Positions 10,469 to 18,104 of a stretch of DNA of 60,034 bases are shown here, piece after piece. The position numbers and the translations under genes were made by a program. The DNA is from Nitrospinaceae bacterium (GTDB lineage: Bacteria; Nitrospinota; Nitrospinia; Nitrospinales; VA-1). Below the pieces are notes generated by a model. That model saw nothing but the letters and a program-made list of their open reading frames with translations. It was not told the DNA's origin and ran no database searches. The stretch spans positions 1-60,034 of the forward strand of contig JAJDBG010000043.1 of the NCBI GenBank assembly GCA_029261475.1, written 5' to 3'. Every line of letters starts with the position of its first letter. Positions within the stretch are counted from its first letter, which is position 1.

Positions 10469-11380
10469 ATGGAAGTCGATCTTTCCGTCGATTTGGGAGA
10501 ATTGAAATTATCCAGTCCGGTTTTAGCCGCTTCGGGGACTTTTGGATACGGTTTGGAATATTTGCCGTTTGTGGATTTGAATCGCTTGGCCGGGTTTTCG
10601 ACCAAGGGCTTGTCTCTCAAACCACGGATAGGGAATCCCGTGCCCAGAGTGATCGATACCGAGGCGGGAATGCTGAACGCCATTGGTCTCGAAAACGTTG
10701 GCCTCTCTGCATTCCTCGCTGAAAAAATGCCTCTGCTGTCTCGATACAGTTCTAAAATCCTCGTCAATTTTTTCGGCGAGTCGGAAGAGGAATATGAAGA
10801 AATGGCCGCTTCTCTTTCAGAGGTTGAGCGCATCGACGCATTGGAGATGAATATTTCCTGCCCGAACGTTGCCAAAGGAGGGCATCAATTCAGCTCCAGT
10901 CCCGAGCGTGTGGAGTCCGTTGTGAGCAAGGTCCGCAGAGCCACAAAAAAATTCCTCATCGTCAAACTATCGCCCAACGTGCAAGACATCGGCGAAATCG
11001 CCAAGGCCGCAGAATCGGCAGGAGCCGATGCCTTATCCGTCGCCAATACATACGTGGGAATGAAGATAGATGTTCAGTCCGGAGGCAAACCCTATCTTGC
11101 GAACCGTACAGGCGGTCTTTCCGGTTCCGCGATCAAACCCTTGTCGATCTATCTGGTTTACCAGACAGCGCAAGCGGTGAATATCCCTATTTTGGGTATA
11201 GGCGGAATCGCATCCGCGGAAGACGTTTTGGAATACCTTTATGCAGGAGCCTCCGCAGTGCAGATAGGAACCGCAAATTTTCTGGACCCTGCCATCACCA
11301 TGAAAGTTCTAGACGATCTGGAAAAACTCTGCTGGAATTTGGGAATCAAAAAAATCTCCGGCATCCAACCGTCCTTCTGA
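10469..11380 (+). CDS. pyrD: dihydroorotate dehydrogenase, class 1
   Basis: Oxidises dihydroorotate to orotate with FMN in the cytoplasm. The ATG at 10469 with AAAGGTG just upstream gives 303 residues, the length of class 1B (PyrDB) enzymes. Motifs are SSPVLAASGTFGYG, STKGLSLKPRIGNPVPR, the catalytic-loop Cys in NISCPNVAKGG, VKLSPNV, and the phosphate-binding GIGGIASAEDVLEYLYAGAS. Class 1B enzymes normally work with the PyrK iron-sulfur/FAD subunit, but no pyrK lies in the window. The protein could therefore pair with a distant PyrK or act with another acceptor. A DUF3565 gene follows after 15 bases. Confidence 0.93.
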   Translation: MEVDLSVDLGELKLSSPVLAASGTFGYGLEYLPFVDLNRLAGFSTKGLSLKPRIGNPVPRVIDTEAGMLNAIGLENVGLSAFLAEKMPLLSRYSSKILVNFFGESEEEYEEMAASLSEVERIDALEMNISCPNVAKGGHQFSSSPERVESVVSKVRRATKKFLIVKLSPNVQDIGEIAKAAESAGADALSVANTYVGMKIDVQSGGKPYLANRTGGLSGSAIKPLSIYLVYQTAQAVNIPILGIGGIASAEDVLEYLYAGASAVQIGTANFLDPAITMKVLDDLEKLCWNLGIKKISGIQPSF

Positions 11381-11395
11381 CTGAAATATTCCTCA

Positions 11396-11599
11396 ATGTT
11401 GAAAAAGATCATTGGCTTTCATCAAGACGAAGAAAATCATTGGGTTGCCGATCTGGAATGCGGGCACGGGCAACACAGGCGTCACAACCCGCCCATGACA
11501 AGACGCGAGTGGGTGTTGAGTCCCGAAGGAAGAAGTAAGTTTATAGGCACGGAATTGAATTGTAAAAAATGCGATGAAGAAATCGCAGACCAGAACTAG
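11396..11599 (+). CDS. DUF3565 family protein
   Basis: A 67-residue protein that matches the DUF3565 family over its whole length: MLKKIIGFHQDEENHWVADL, then ECGHGQHRRHNPP, the W of REWVLSPEGR, and a C-terminal CKKC. The conserved His/Cys pattern (CGHGQHxRH...CxxC) suggests metal binding, but no function is established that I know of. It is 15 bases after pyrD and probably shares its transcript. Its TAG stop lies inside the left arm of the inverted repeat at 11596-11635. Confidence 0.88.
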   Translation: MLKKIIGFHQDEENHWVADLECGHGQHRRHNPPMTRREWVLSPEGRSKFIGTELNCKKCDEEIADQN

Positions 11600-11635
11600 C
11601 TTGCTAGAACTAGCAGACTAGAACTAGCAAGCTAG
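11596..11635. repeat. 12-base inverted repeat overlapping a stop codon
   Basis: The arms CTAGCTTGCTAG (11596-11607) and CTAGCAAGCTAG (11624-11635) are perfectly complementary around a 16-base loop. The loop holds further copies of the AGAACTAGC unit, so the element is also a set of short direct repeats. The stop codon of the DUF3565 gene is in the left arm. There is no T run, so it is not a standard terminator; it may be a protein-binding site or a remnant of repeat expansion. Confidence 0.6.
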
Positions 11636-11658
11636 TAATTTTATCGAAAGAATAGAAC

Positions 11659-12495
11659 GTGTCCGACATTTTGGAAGCAGAAGAAAAACCCAAAAAAAAA
11701 CTCAAGCTCCTTCTAGAGTACGAAGGCACCCGGTACTGTGGCTGGCAATCTCAGAAAAATGGTGTTTCCATACAGGAAATAGTGCAAGGCGTATTGAGTC
11801 GCTTACAGAACAAGCCGACCGTCGTCTGGTCATCCGGCAGGACAGATGCCGGTGTCCACGCGCAAGAGCAGATGGTGCATTTTTTTACAGATTCCAGAAT
11901 GACCGATCTGCAATGGCTGAAAGGCATCAACGGCCTGCTCCCTACAGATATAGTGGTGAAGAACGTATCACAGGCCGAACCCGATTTTCACGCCCAGGCA
12001 TCCTGCAAAGGCAAACTCTATCGCTACACTATATTGAACCGCGACTTTCCAAGCGCACTCGACTTTCCATACTCCTGGTACATCTACTATCCGCTCGACG
12101 CAGACGCCATGCGCGAGGCCGTGAAAGTCCTAGAAGGCCAGCACGACTTCACATCCTTCCGAGGTTCCAAATGTGGCGCGAAAAGCGCAGATCGTTATTT
12201 GATGAAAACAGTAGTTCGCAAAGAAGGTGACCGCATCCAGTGTTACTTCATCGGCAACGGATTCCTGAAGCACATGATACGCATCATCATGGGAACCGTC
12301 GTAGAAGCAGGAAGAGGGCGACTGAGCCCCGCAGAAATGCAAACAATACTCGAATCCCGCAACCGCAGAAAAGCCGGCCCCACCGCCCCCGCAAAAGGAC
12401 TCTGCCTCATGAGAGTTTTTTACGACATAGAAGAAAGAAGCGATTGCTTGCACCGCCTACAGAACAGCCCCATAGAAATCCCCTTCCTCGGCTGA
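11659..12495 (+). CDS. truA: tRNA pseudouridine(38-40) synthase
   Basis: Isomerises uridines 38-40 in the tRNA anticodon arm. It starts at a GTG and has a short polar N-terminal leader (about 15 residues) before KLLLEYEGTRYCGWQSQ, the usual TruA opening. The catalytic Asp is in SSGRTDAGVHAQEQ, and later signatures are FHAQASCKGKLYRYTI and FLKHMIRIIMGTVVEAGRG. Length 278 is slightly longer than E. coli TruA because of both termini. It follows the inverted repeat after pyrD-DUF3565. An imperfect hairpin at 12520-12566 follows. Confidence 0.95.
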   Translation: MSDILEAEEKPKKKLKLLLEYEGTRYCGWQSQKNGVSIQEIVQGVLSRLQNKPTVVWSSGRTDAGVHAQEQMVHFFTDSRMTDLQWLKGINGLLPTDIVVKNVSQAEPDFHAQASCKGKLYRYTILNRDFPSALDFPYSWYIYYPLDADAMREAVKVLEGQHDFTSFRGSKCGAKSADRYLMKTVVRKEGDRIQCYFIGNGFLKHMIRIIMGTVVEAGRGRLSPAEMQTILESRNRRKAGPTAPAKGLCLMRVFYDIEERSDCLHRLQNSPIEIPFLG

Positions 12496-12519
12496 ATAAT
12501 TTCATAAGAAGATTTTGCT

Positions 12520-12566
12520 AAAAGATGAGCCGCCCAAAGCGCAAGCCCTTAATTGGTTCATCTTTT
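12520..12566 (+). terminator. long-stem hairpin after truA
   Basis: Twelve-base arms 12520-12531 and 12555-12566 (AAAAGATGAGCC / GGTTCATCTTTT) pair with a single G-U, around a 23-base loop. The stem ends in four Ts followed by AAAA. It is plausible as the end of the truA transcript, although the loop is long. Confidence 0.45.
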
Positions 12567-12586
12567 AAAATAAAAGAATTTCCTAC

Positions 12587-12633
12587 CGCAGAGAACGCAG
12601 AGAGCGCAGAGGGAAAAAGGGCGCAGAGAGAGC
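12587..12633. repeat. degenerate 9-base tandem repeat (CGCAGAGNN)
   Basis: Three adjoining copies (12587-12595, 12596-12604, 12605-12613) and a fourth after an 8-base gap (from 12622) share CGCAGAG. CGCAGAG-type tandem stretches are found between genes in many bacterial chromosomes. It contains no coding signal. Confidence 0.7.
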
Positions 12634-12660
12634 AAAGATTCCAGTAACAAAACACAAATC

Positions 12661-12696
12661 GTCATTGCGAGCCGCCAAGGGCGGCGCGGCAATCCA
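12661..12696. repeat. REP-like palindromic element
   Basis: Nested inverted repeats: outer ATTGC / GCAAT (12664 and 12693 ends) and inner GCCGCC / GGCGGC around AAG. The GTCATTGCGAG...GCGGCAATCCA form is a widespread extragenic palindrome type in Gram-negative genomes. Together with the tandem repeat at 12587 it fills the 12496-12821 gap, where no gene is visible. Confidence 0.65.
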
Positions 12697-12821
12697 TTTT
12701 TATTTTTTTGTTCAAGTGATTCCATACCACAAGTATATTGTTAGTATTGTATTAATATCAAGATTTGACCCTATAATATACTGCTACTCATAAGTAGATT
12801 GATGCCAAACTAAATATTAAA

Positions 12822-13709
12822 CTACAGCTTAAGTGGAATTTCAGACATAGAAATTTGAATATCAGGGGCAATTTGAGACAAATACGATTTTAGGAAATTA
12901 TATCTCTCTTTTTGATCTTTGTGTGGGCCGATGATAATGCGAGAAATATCCTTTTCTAGTGAAAATGGTATCTCATGATACGGTTGTTTGATATATCCTT
13001 GAGTTTCCGCTTGCTCGCCAATAAAGGTGAGTCCAATTCTGACCTCATGCTCTTCAAAAAACGCCGGGTGTTTGGAACATATCAAGAGGCACAATAGATT
13101 CGTCAACATCTCTCTTGTCTTTTCAAACACTTGATCTTCAGAATAGAGAGGTGGAGAGGCGATCCTTGGGACATTGGAAAAGGGGGGATTGACAATCAAG
13201 TCTGAAGCTATATCGAGAAATCGATTAAGTTTTTCAAGATAGCCCTTGTCATTATCATTTTCCCCTTTGTAAATCACCTTATTCATTATACATGCAGGAG
13301 GGATTTCAAGAGTTTTCCAATTGTTTATCGCCACTTTATAGATATTATGGGTCTTGAATGCAATTGCGCAACCGCCATCTGCACCATAATATCTCCACAT
13401 GCCTAATAAGCCGTTGTCTCGGTGGCTGTTATCGGTTTTTCCGCAAAATGAAGTAATGTAAAAGCCCTTTCCAAGAGGTTCGCATAAAGCTTCTATAGCA
13501 TATTTTACCTGCTCAATACTGTAATCCGGCAATCCTTCAAGAATTTTTTCGATGAGTAAGTTTTTAGCGTATTCAATTTCTTGGATATCATTTAGCAGGT
13601 CAAATCTGGTTGCTCTCAGTGTGGCACTATGAAGGATTAATAAAGCGGTGCTAAAATTTGTGTAATGAAGCACTTCGGGGTATTTCATCCAAATTTCTTC
13701 GTCAGACAA
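12822..13709 (-). CDS. DUF2971 family protein
   Basis: A 295-residue protein whose opening YTNFSTALLILHSATLRATR and FDLLNDIQEIEYA match DUF2971, followed by GFYITSFCGKTDN...LLGMWRYYGADGGCAIAF (the conserved W-Y-G-x-G core) and a C-terminal ISRIIIGPHKDQKER. The start is a TTG preceded by AGGGGGATAAG, a good ribosome site; an ATG seven codons inside is the alternative. The family's biochemical role is not settled; members are often found in mobile or defence-related regions. The gene and its flanks are clearly more AT-rich than the neighbours and it sits next to repeats, suggesting transfer. It has no obvious operon partner. Confidence 0.8.
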   Translation of the reverse strand: MSDEEIWMKYPEVLHYTNFSTALLILHSATLRATRFDLLNDIQEIEYAKNLLIEKILEGLPDYSIEQVKYAIEALCEPLGKGFYITSFCGKTDNSHRDNGLLGMWRYYGADGGCAIAFKTHNIYKVAINNWKTLEIPPACIMNKVIYKGENDNDKGYLEKLNRFLDIASDLIVNPPFSNVPRIASPPLYSEDQVFEKTREMLTNLLCLLICSKHPAFFEEHEVRIGLTFIGEQAETQGYIKQPYHEIPFSLEKDISRIIIGPHKDQKERYNFLKSYLSQIAPDIQISMSEIPLKL

Positions 13710-13949
13710 CTTATCCCCCTTTTCTTATTTCAATTTTCCAAGGTTACGGTTTGTTTCTCATGGTCTATTATGCAAAAGACTCATTTACTTATTTTTGATA
13801 TTTTGTTTTATGTAAGTCTTTAACTGTAGCTTAACATTTTCAAGAGTAGCATGGATTTTTCGTCGAGTGCGGTCACTTTTTCACAGGTGGAAAAAACTTT
13901 TAACTACCGTATCACCTTAATAATTCCCACGTCTATTGGTTTGTAATCA

Positions 13950-14546
13950 ATGAGTAAAGGTTTGCCGTCTCTTTTAAAAGAAATCAGGGATTGCTGTTTG
14001 TGTGAGGAGCATTTGCCTTTGGGGCCGCGTCCGGTGGTGCAGGCGCATTTGCAGGCGGTGGTTTTGATTGTGGGGCAGGCTCCGGGGCGCAGGGTTCACG
14101 AAACGGGCATTCCGTTCAATGATCCGAGTGGGGTGCGTTTGCGCGAGTGGATGGGAATCGATGCGTCTGTGTTTTACGATGCGAAAAAAATCGCGCTATT
14201 GCCGATGGGATTTTGTTATCCGGGTACGGGCAAGTCGGGCGATTTGCCGCCGCGACCGGAATGCGCGGATGCCTGGTGCGAAAAGCTGTTGGGTGCTTTG
14301 CCCAATATCAGGCTGACTTTGGCGATCGGGCAATACGCGCAAAAATATCACCTCGCCCCTGGCCAGAAAAAGAACCTGACGGAAACGGTCAAGGCTTGGG
14401 AAGACTATTTGGGGGAAGGTTTGGTTCCGCTCCCTCATCCCAGTCCGCGCAACAATCTTTGGTTGCGTAAAAATCCGTGGTTTGAAGTGGAAGTCCTGCC
14501 TGCTTTGAAATTAAAGGTTCGCGCTTTACTGAGTGCGGGAAAATAA
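13950..14546 (+). CDS. uracil-DNA glycosylase superfamily protein
   Basis: A 198-residue protein of the UDG fold: LLKEIRDCCLCEEHLPLGPR is followed by motif 1 VGQAPGRRVHETGIPFND and a C-terminal motif HPSPRN (PLPHPSPRNNLW), with LTLAIGQYAQKYHL between. The Cys pair near the N terminus (CCLCEE) resembles part of the iron-sulfur site of family 4 enzymes, but the full four-Cys set is not evident, so it is more like the small 'UDG-like' group whose substrate is less certain. Probable role: removal of damaged bases from DNA. It is convergent with the large uncharacterised gene at 14550, with only 3 bases between. Confidence 0.82.
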   Translation: MSKGLPSLLKEIRDCCLCEEHLPLGPRPVVQAHLQAVVLIVGQAPGRRVHETGIPFNDPSGVRLREWMGIDASVFYDAKKIALLPMGFCYPGTGKSGDLPPRPECADAWCEKLLGALPNIRLTLAIGQYAQKYHLAPGQKKNLTETVKAWEDYLGEGLVPLPHPSPRNNLWLRKNPWFEVEVLPALKLKVRALLSAGK

Positions 14547-14549
14547 ACC

Positions 14550-16394
14550 TTACATATCCTGAATGAACTTGCGCGCGAAGGAGCGAATCTCTTTGCCGTT
14601 CAGTACATGGAACTGGCGTATCTTTTCTATCATTTGATTGGAGAATCGTTTGAGGGGAATGTGGATGATGCGTTTTTTATAATGTTTCGCCAGTTTCCTC
14701 CAACTCATTTTGGGTGGGGTGGGGGAGACGACGGTGACGTGAAGTTCGCGGGAATGAAAAAACGCGGCTTCGAGTAATTTTTCTTCGAGTGTTCTTGCGA
14801 GTCGCATTCTCGGGTCTTCCCATATATTGGGGATCGGTCGCGGTGGGAAGATGGTCATGCATCCGCCGTAGATGGCTTGTCCTATTCCGGGGCCTACCAT
14901 TTTATCCATGTACTCGGTTGCGAAAAAGCAGAGGGTCGATTCTTCATCGTGCTCGGCGTACCAGGTTTGTCGCCATGTGTATTGCTCGGGTGCGGGTTCT
15001 TCGTCGAAGATGAACACGACGATCTCGACTTTGCCGCGTGATGCGGGAATCTCTTTGACGTAGATATCTCCGGTGTGCCAGTTGCGCAGGGTGTCGCGCA
15101 GGTCGATGCCGTCTTTCACGGATGTTGTGAATTTTTCCGTGCGAGCGAGGTCGTTGCTCAACAGGAGTTTCGATTGTTCGCGGACATGGGAATTGAAGTT
15201 TTCGATCTTGTCATCTTCCGGTGGCCAGGAGCATTGCCCGTAAGGGTCCCAATTGTATTTCCAGCGATCTTGTTTTTGGTAGTCTGCTTCCGGTTTCAGA
15301 TCGAGAGACCGCCATTCCATATCGTTTTCGGACAAGCGGTTCTTTGCTTCCAACAGTCCGTCCTCTTCGCTGAGAATCGCTTGATCCATTCCCAGTGTGA
15401 TGGTTTCCAACGATCCGGCACCGTTGTCTTGAAAAGGATAGTCGCGTGCGGTTTCCAGTACCGAAATAGCAAAGGCATCGCCGCCCACTTGTTTGGCGGT
15501 GAGGACCAGTGTGTATAGATCGGGCGTCAAGCGGTGTTCCATCAAGGACAGGTTACGCAGGTATTGCAATTGCGCTTGCAAGGCCGTTGCGGTGAGGCCA
15601 TGGTATTTCAGACTGCGTTTGTCGATGTAGCGTTTCCGCGCTCGCAGGAGAATTTCTTTGATGCCGTCTATCGCTACGCTTCGGTCGGAAAGCAGGTCCT
15701 GTCGGTTTTTCTCGTAGAGATGTGTGACGTATGGAAATTCGGACAGGGCAAAAAAGAGCGAATTTTTTTCGACGCTGAAGAGTTCGGGACGATGATCGAG
15801 TTCTTCGGGTTGGGAGTACTTCAATCGTTCGGTGTAGGCTTCCTGTATCCAGGGCCAATCGAGAATGGAGCAGATAAAAACAATGTGTGAATGGTCGAGC
15901 TCCAGTCGGTGGAGTTGATAGGCCATCCATTTTGCACGTTTATCGTGTAGCGTATTCGCTTCAGGTCGAGGTTGAGTGAGAAGCAGGGCGGCGTTGAATT
16001 TTTCCATGGACAGCCCGGTCAATGCAAAAGGGTCGGGCCAGTCTGCTTTACGAGGTTCATATACAGAAGCACTCCAGTCGATGAATTCTCGTCGGATGCC
16101 CTCTTGCATGGCAATGCGCAAGCCCATGATGATGGGCTGGCAAGGATCGACGGGAACATAATTCAAGGCACCGTCTGGCTCGTTCGCCGCGCATATGCTG
16201 ATGTGTGGAAGCAGTCCGATCCCGCGTTCTACTCCGGCCTGAAATTCTGGCGGCAGGGCTACGGCGAGACAATCTGGCGAATTCAGGAGCAATCGACTCC
16301 TCACTTCGCGGGCGTAGGTTCCTGAACCGTGGATGACAGGCAGGACGGTGATTCTATCGCCCAGCTTAAAAATATTGCTTGATTCCATCGTCAT
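14550..16394 (-). CDS. large uncharacterised protein, possible TraB/DUF5682-like N-terminal domain, MoxR partner
   Basis: I start it at the ATG at 16394, 10 bases after the MoxR stop, rather than the 41-codon upstream extension that overlaps the ATPase gene; this gives 614 residues. I do not recognise a named family with confidence. The N-terminal part (about 10-150) has the pattern VIHGSGTYAREVRSRLL, SPDCLAVALPPEF and PVDPCQPIIMGLRIAMQEG followed by FIDW, which resembles the TraB/EreA/DUF5682 type of fold ('HGxG...VR..L...PD...VxLP' and later 'PE...R.A...GI...FID'). The middle is helical, and the C-terminal region contains VGPGIGQAIYGGC and TIFPPRP, which I cannot assign. No membrane segment or signal peptide is seen. 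The pairing with a MoxR ATPase recalls MoxR-VWA-type systems, but no VWA domain is visible. Confidence 0.6.
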   Translation of the reverse strand: MTMESSNIFKLGDRITVLPVIHGSGTYAREVRSRLLLNSPDCLAVALPPEFQAGVERGIGLLPHISICAANEPDGALNYVPVDPCQPIIMGLRIAMQEGIRREFIDWSASVYEPRKADWPDPFALTGLSMEKFNAALLLTQPRPEANTLHDKRAKWMAYQLHRLELDHSHIVFICSILDWPWIQEAYTERLKYSQPEELDHRPELFSVEKNSLFFALSEFPYVTHLYEKNRQDLLSDRSVAIDGIKEILLRARKRYIDKRSLKYHGLTATALQAQLQYLRNLSLMEHRLTPDLYTLVLTAKQVGGDAFAISVLETARDYPFQDNGAGSLETITLGMDQAILSEEDGLLEAKNRLSENDMEWRSLDLKPEADYQKQDRWKYNWDPYGQCSWPPEDDKIENFNSHVREQSKLLLSNDLARTEKFTTSVKDGIDLRDTLRNWHTGDIYVKEIPASRGKVEIVVFIFDEEPAPEQYTWRQTWYAEHDEESTLCFFATEYMDKMVGPGIGQAIYGGCMTIFPPRPIPNIWEDPRMRLARTLEEKLLEAAFFHSRELHVTVVSPTPPKMSWRKLAKHYKKRIIHIPLKRFSNQMIEKIRQFHVLNGKEIRSFARKFIQDM

Positions 16395-16404
16395 TTGAGG
16401 GCGA

Positions 16405-17349
16405 TCAACGGTCGCTGTCCGGGTGCAATGGGTTGTCTTCGCCAAAGAAAAAGTCGCCCAATCCCATGGGCATACTTTCGTTGCCGAGAGCGCGTCGTTT
16501 TCCTTCGGCCATTCCATCTAGGTCGAGGGCTTCTTCACCAAGGACGCGACTCACCGCTTCGCGCCAATAAGGGTCTTTTCCGAGGGGATGTGTTTTGTCC
16601 TGCCGAAGGCGTTTGAGTGCGTATTGCAGGATGTGCATGCCGTCGCGAGGTGAGAAATCCAGATCCAATTGATGAGCGCGTTGCAAAAAATCGACGGTCA
16701 TATTCAATAAATCATCTTCTGCGAAAGGGAGATGATATTTTAGAATCGCCAGTTCGTCCTTGAAATTGGGCATCTGCAGTTGCAAAGTGGGTTGCAGTCG
16801 GGACAAAATATAATCGGGAATCTCGAACGTGGACTCATCGCTGTTCATGGTAACGCAAGCGCGGAACTCGCGATGGGCATGGATTTGAATGCCTGCGATG
16901 ATGGACTCAACATAACGACGGTGATCAAAAAGCGGTGCCATTGAAGCCCAGCTCTTTTCATTCATCCGGTTGCCTTCGTCGAGGATACATATTCCGCCCT
17001 TCACCATGGCACTCACCAGGGGCGAGGCGTGGTAAGATATTTTTCCGGATTCTGCAAGCACGGGAGTGATCAATAAATCTTCCGGGCGGGTGTCGCTGGT
17101 GCATTGAAAAATATAAAGAGGTTGTTTGCGTTGCAAAGCCGCACACATGGCAAGTGTTGTTTTACCGATGCCAGGCATGCCAACAATACGAGGTGTTAGC
17201 GGCAGGTCTTTTTCGGCAACAACGAGCCAGCAGGCAAGAATTTGTTTGAGAACTTCTTCCTGCCCGATCCATTCAGGTTTTGTAGAATCGGGTCGGCTGA
17301 GGTTTACTTCGACGCCATCCAGATTGATTTTTCGATCACTATCGTTCAA
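16405..17349 (-). CDS. MoxR-type AAA+ ATPase
   Basis: A 314-residue AAA_5/MoxR ATPase: Walker [11 protein letters not shown] (about residue 57), Walker [13 protein letters not shown], sensor 1 in [12 protein letters not shown], and the arginine-finger/sensor-2 region around [12 protein letters not shown]. The acidic C-terminal tail [17 protein letters not shown] is unusual for the family. MoxR ATPases are thought to act as chaperones for metal- or cofactor-dependent enzymes and usually pair with a VWA protein; here the only partner is the large protein that starts 10 bases downstream. The two genes form an operon. It is divergent from the siroheme-type gene, whose promoter (17369-17397) lies in the gap. 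Confidence 0.88.
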   Translation of the reverse strand: MNDSDRKINLDGVEVNLSRPDSTKPEWIGQEEVLKQILACWLVVAEKDLPLTPRIVGMPGIGKTTLAMCAALQRKQPLYIFQCTSDTRPEDLLITPVLAESGKISYHASPLVSAMVKGGICILDEGNRMNEKSWASMAPLFDHRRYVESIIAGIQIHAHREFRACVTMNSDESTFEIPDYILSRLQPTLQLQMPNFKDELAILKYHLPFAEDDLLNMTVDFLQRAHQLDLDFSPRDGMHILQYALKRLRQDKTHPLGKDPYWREAVSRVLGEEALDLDGMAEGKRRALGNESMPMGLGDFFFGEDNPLHPDSDR

Positions 17350-17368
17350 TTTACCGACTCCGTTTTGG

Positions 17369-17397
17369 TTGAGATAATTGGGTTGCAGTTAGATAAT
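17369..17397 (+). promoter_or_regulatory. sigma70-type promoter for the siroheme-synthase-type gene
   Basis: TTGAGA (17369-17374), a 17-base spacer and GATAAT (17392-17397) lie in the 82-base divergent gap. Transcription would begin near 17404, 28 bases before the ATG at 17432, with AAGGA between as ribosome site. Confidence 0.55.
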
Positions 17398-17431
17398 ATC
17401 ATTAAGAGACTATGGGTAAGGAAAATTTATT

Positions 17432-18091
17432 ATGTTGATCGATTTAAATATTGAAGGTCAGCGCGTTTTGCTAGTAGGGGCAGGTCGAGAAGCCTCGCGA
17501 AAAGCGTTGGGTTTGCTACAACAGGGAGCGGACATTGTGGTTGTGTCCGAAAATTTTGAGGACAGTTTCAGCGAATGGGAGCGTCAGGGGCAAATGCGCC
17601 TGGTCTGCAAGACCGTGTCCGACGGTGGCATCGTCAAAGACCATCAGCCATTGTATCTGGTGATGGCTCTGACCGACGACCGCGAATTGAATCGAGCCAT
17701 CGTGGACGAAGCGAAAAAGTCGGCACGCTTTGTTTATTCCGTGGACGATCCCGAGTATTCTGATTTCTCGCATCCTTCAATCGTAGAGACGAGGCCACCT
17801 ATCCGCATGGCCATTTCCACGAGTGGTCAAAGCCCTCTGGTTGCCCGGCATTTGCGCGAACGAGCCGAAGCGATCATCGACATTTTAATTCGCGATGAAG
17901 ATTACCTTCAAATCCAATTGCAGGCAAAAATGAGAGAGGCTGTAAAATCCATTTTGCCGACCGCGGAGTTGAGGAAAAGTTTTCTAACTCAAATTTTGCT
18001 CGACCCTGATATAGGCGAACGGCTGAAGGAAGATCAATACGAACAGGCTGAAGCACTGGCTCTGCAACGACTGAAAAGTTTTCAAGGATAA
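17432..18091 (+). CDS. precorrin-2 dehydrogenase / sirohydrochlorin ferrochelatase-like (CysG N-terminal/Met8 type)
   Basis: Opens with MLIDLNIEGQRVLLVGAGREASRKA, the NAD-binding Rossmann start of CysG-N/Met8, where the glycine motif reads VGAGREA. Further family features are VMALTDDRELNRAIVDEAK, DFSHPSIVETRPPIRMAIS and STSGQSPLVARHLRERAEAI. The usual 'NVVD' segment reads SVDDPEYSDF, with the conserved catalytic Asp apparently retained. It would convert precorrin-2 to sirohydrochlorin and perhaps insert iron, giving siroheme (or an early step to heme d1 or alternative heme). It lacks the C-terminal methyltransferase half of CysG, so uroporphyrinogen methylation must be done elsewhere. A cytochrome c gene follows after 13 bases, which hints at a heme link. 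Confidence 0.86.
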   Translation: MLIDLNIEGQRVLLVGAGREASRKALGLLQQGADIVVVSENFEDSFSEWERQGQMRLVCKTVSDGGIVKDHQPLYLVMALTDDRELNRAIVDEAKKSARFVYSVDDPEYSDFSHPSIVETRPPIRMAISTSGQSPLVARHLRERAEAIIDILIRDEDYLQIQLQAKMREAVKSILPTAELRKSFLTQILLDPDIGERLKEDQYEQAEALALQRLKSFQG

Positions 18092-18104
18092 AAAAAATAG
18101 GGTG

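Noticed and set aside
12587..12633. CRISPR array
   Set aside because: Units are only 9 bases with no spacers, so this is a simple tandem repeat.
12822..13709. DUF2971 gene as a toxin of a toxin-antitoxin pair
   Set aside because: No small antitoxin-like gene adjoins it; the family alone does not show this.
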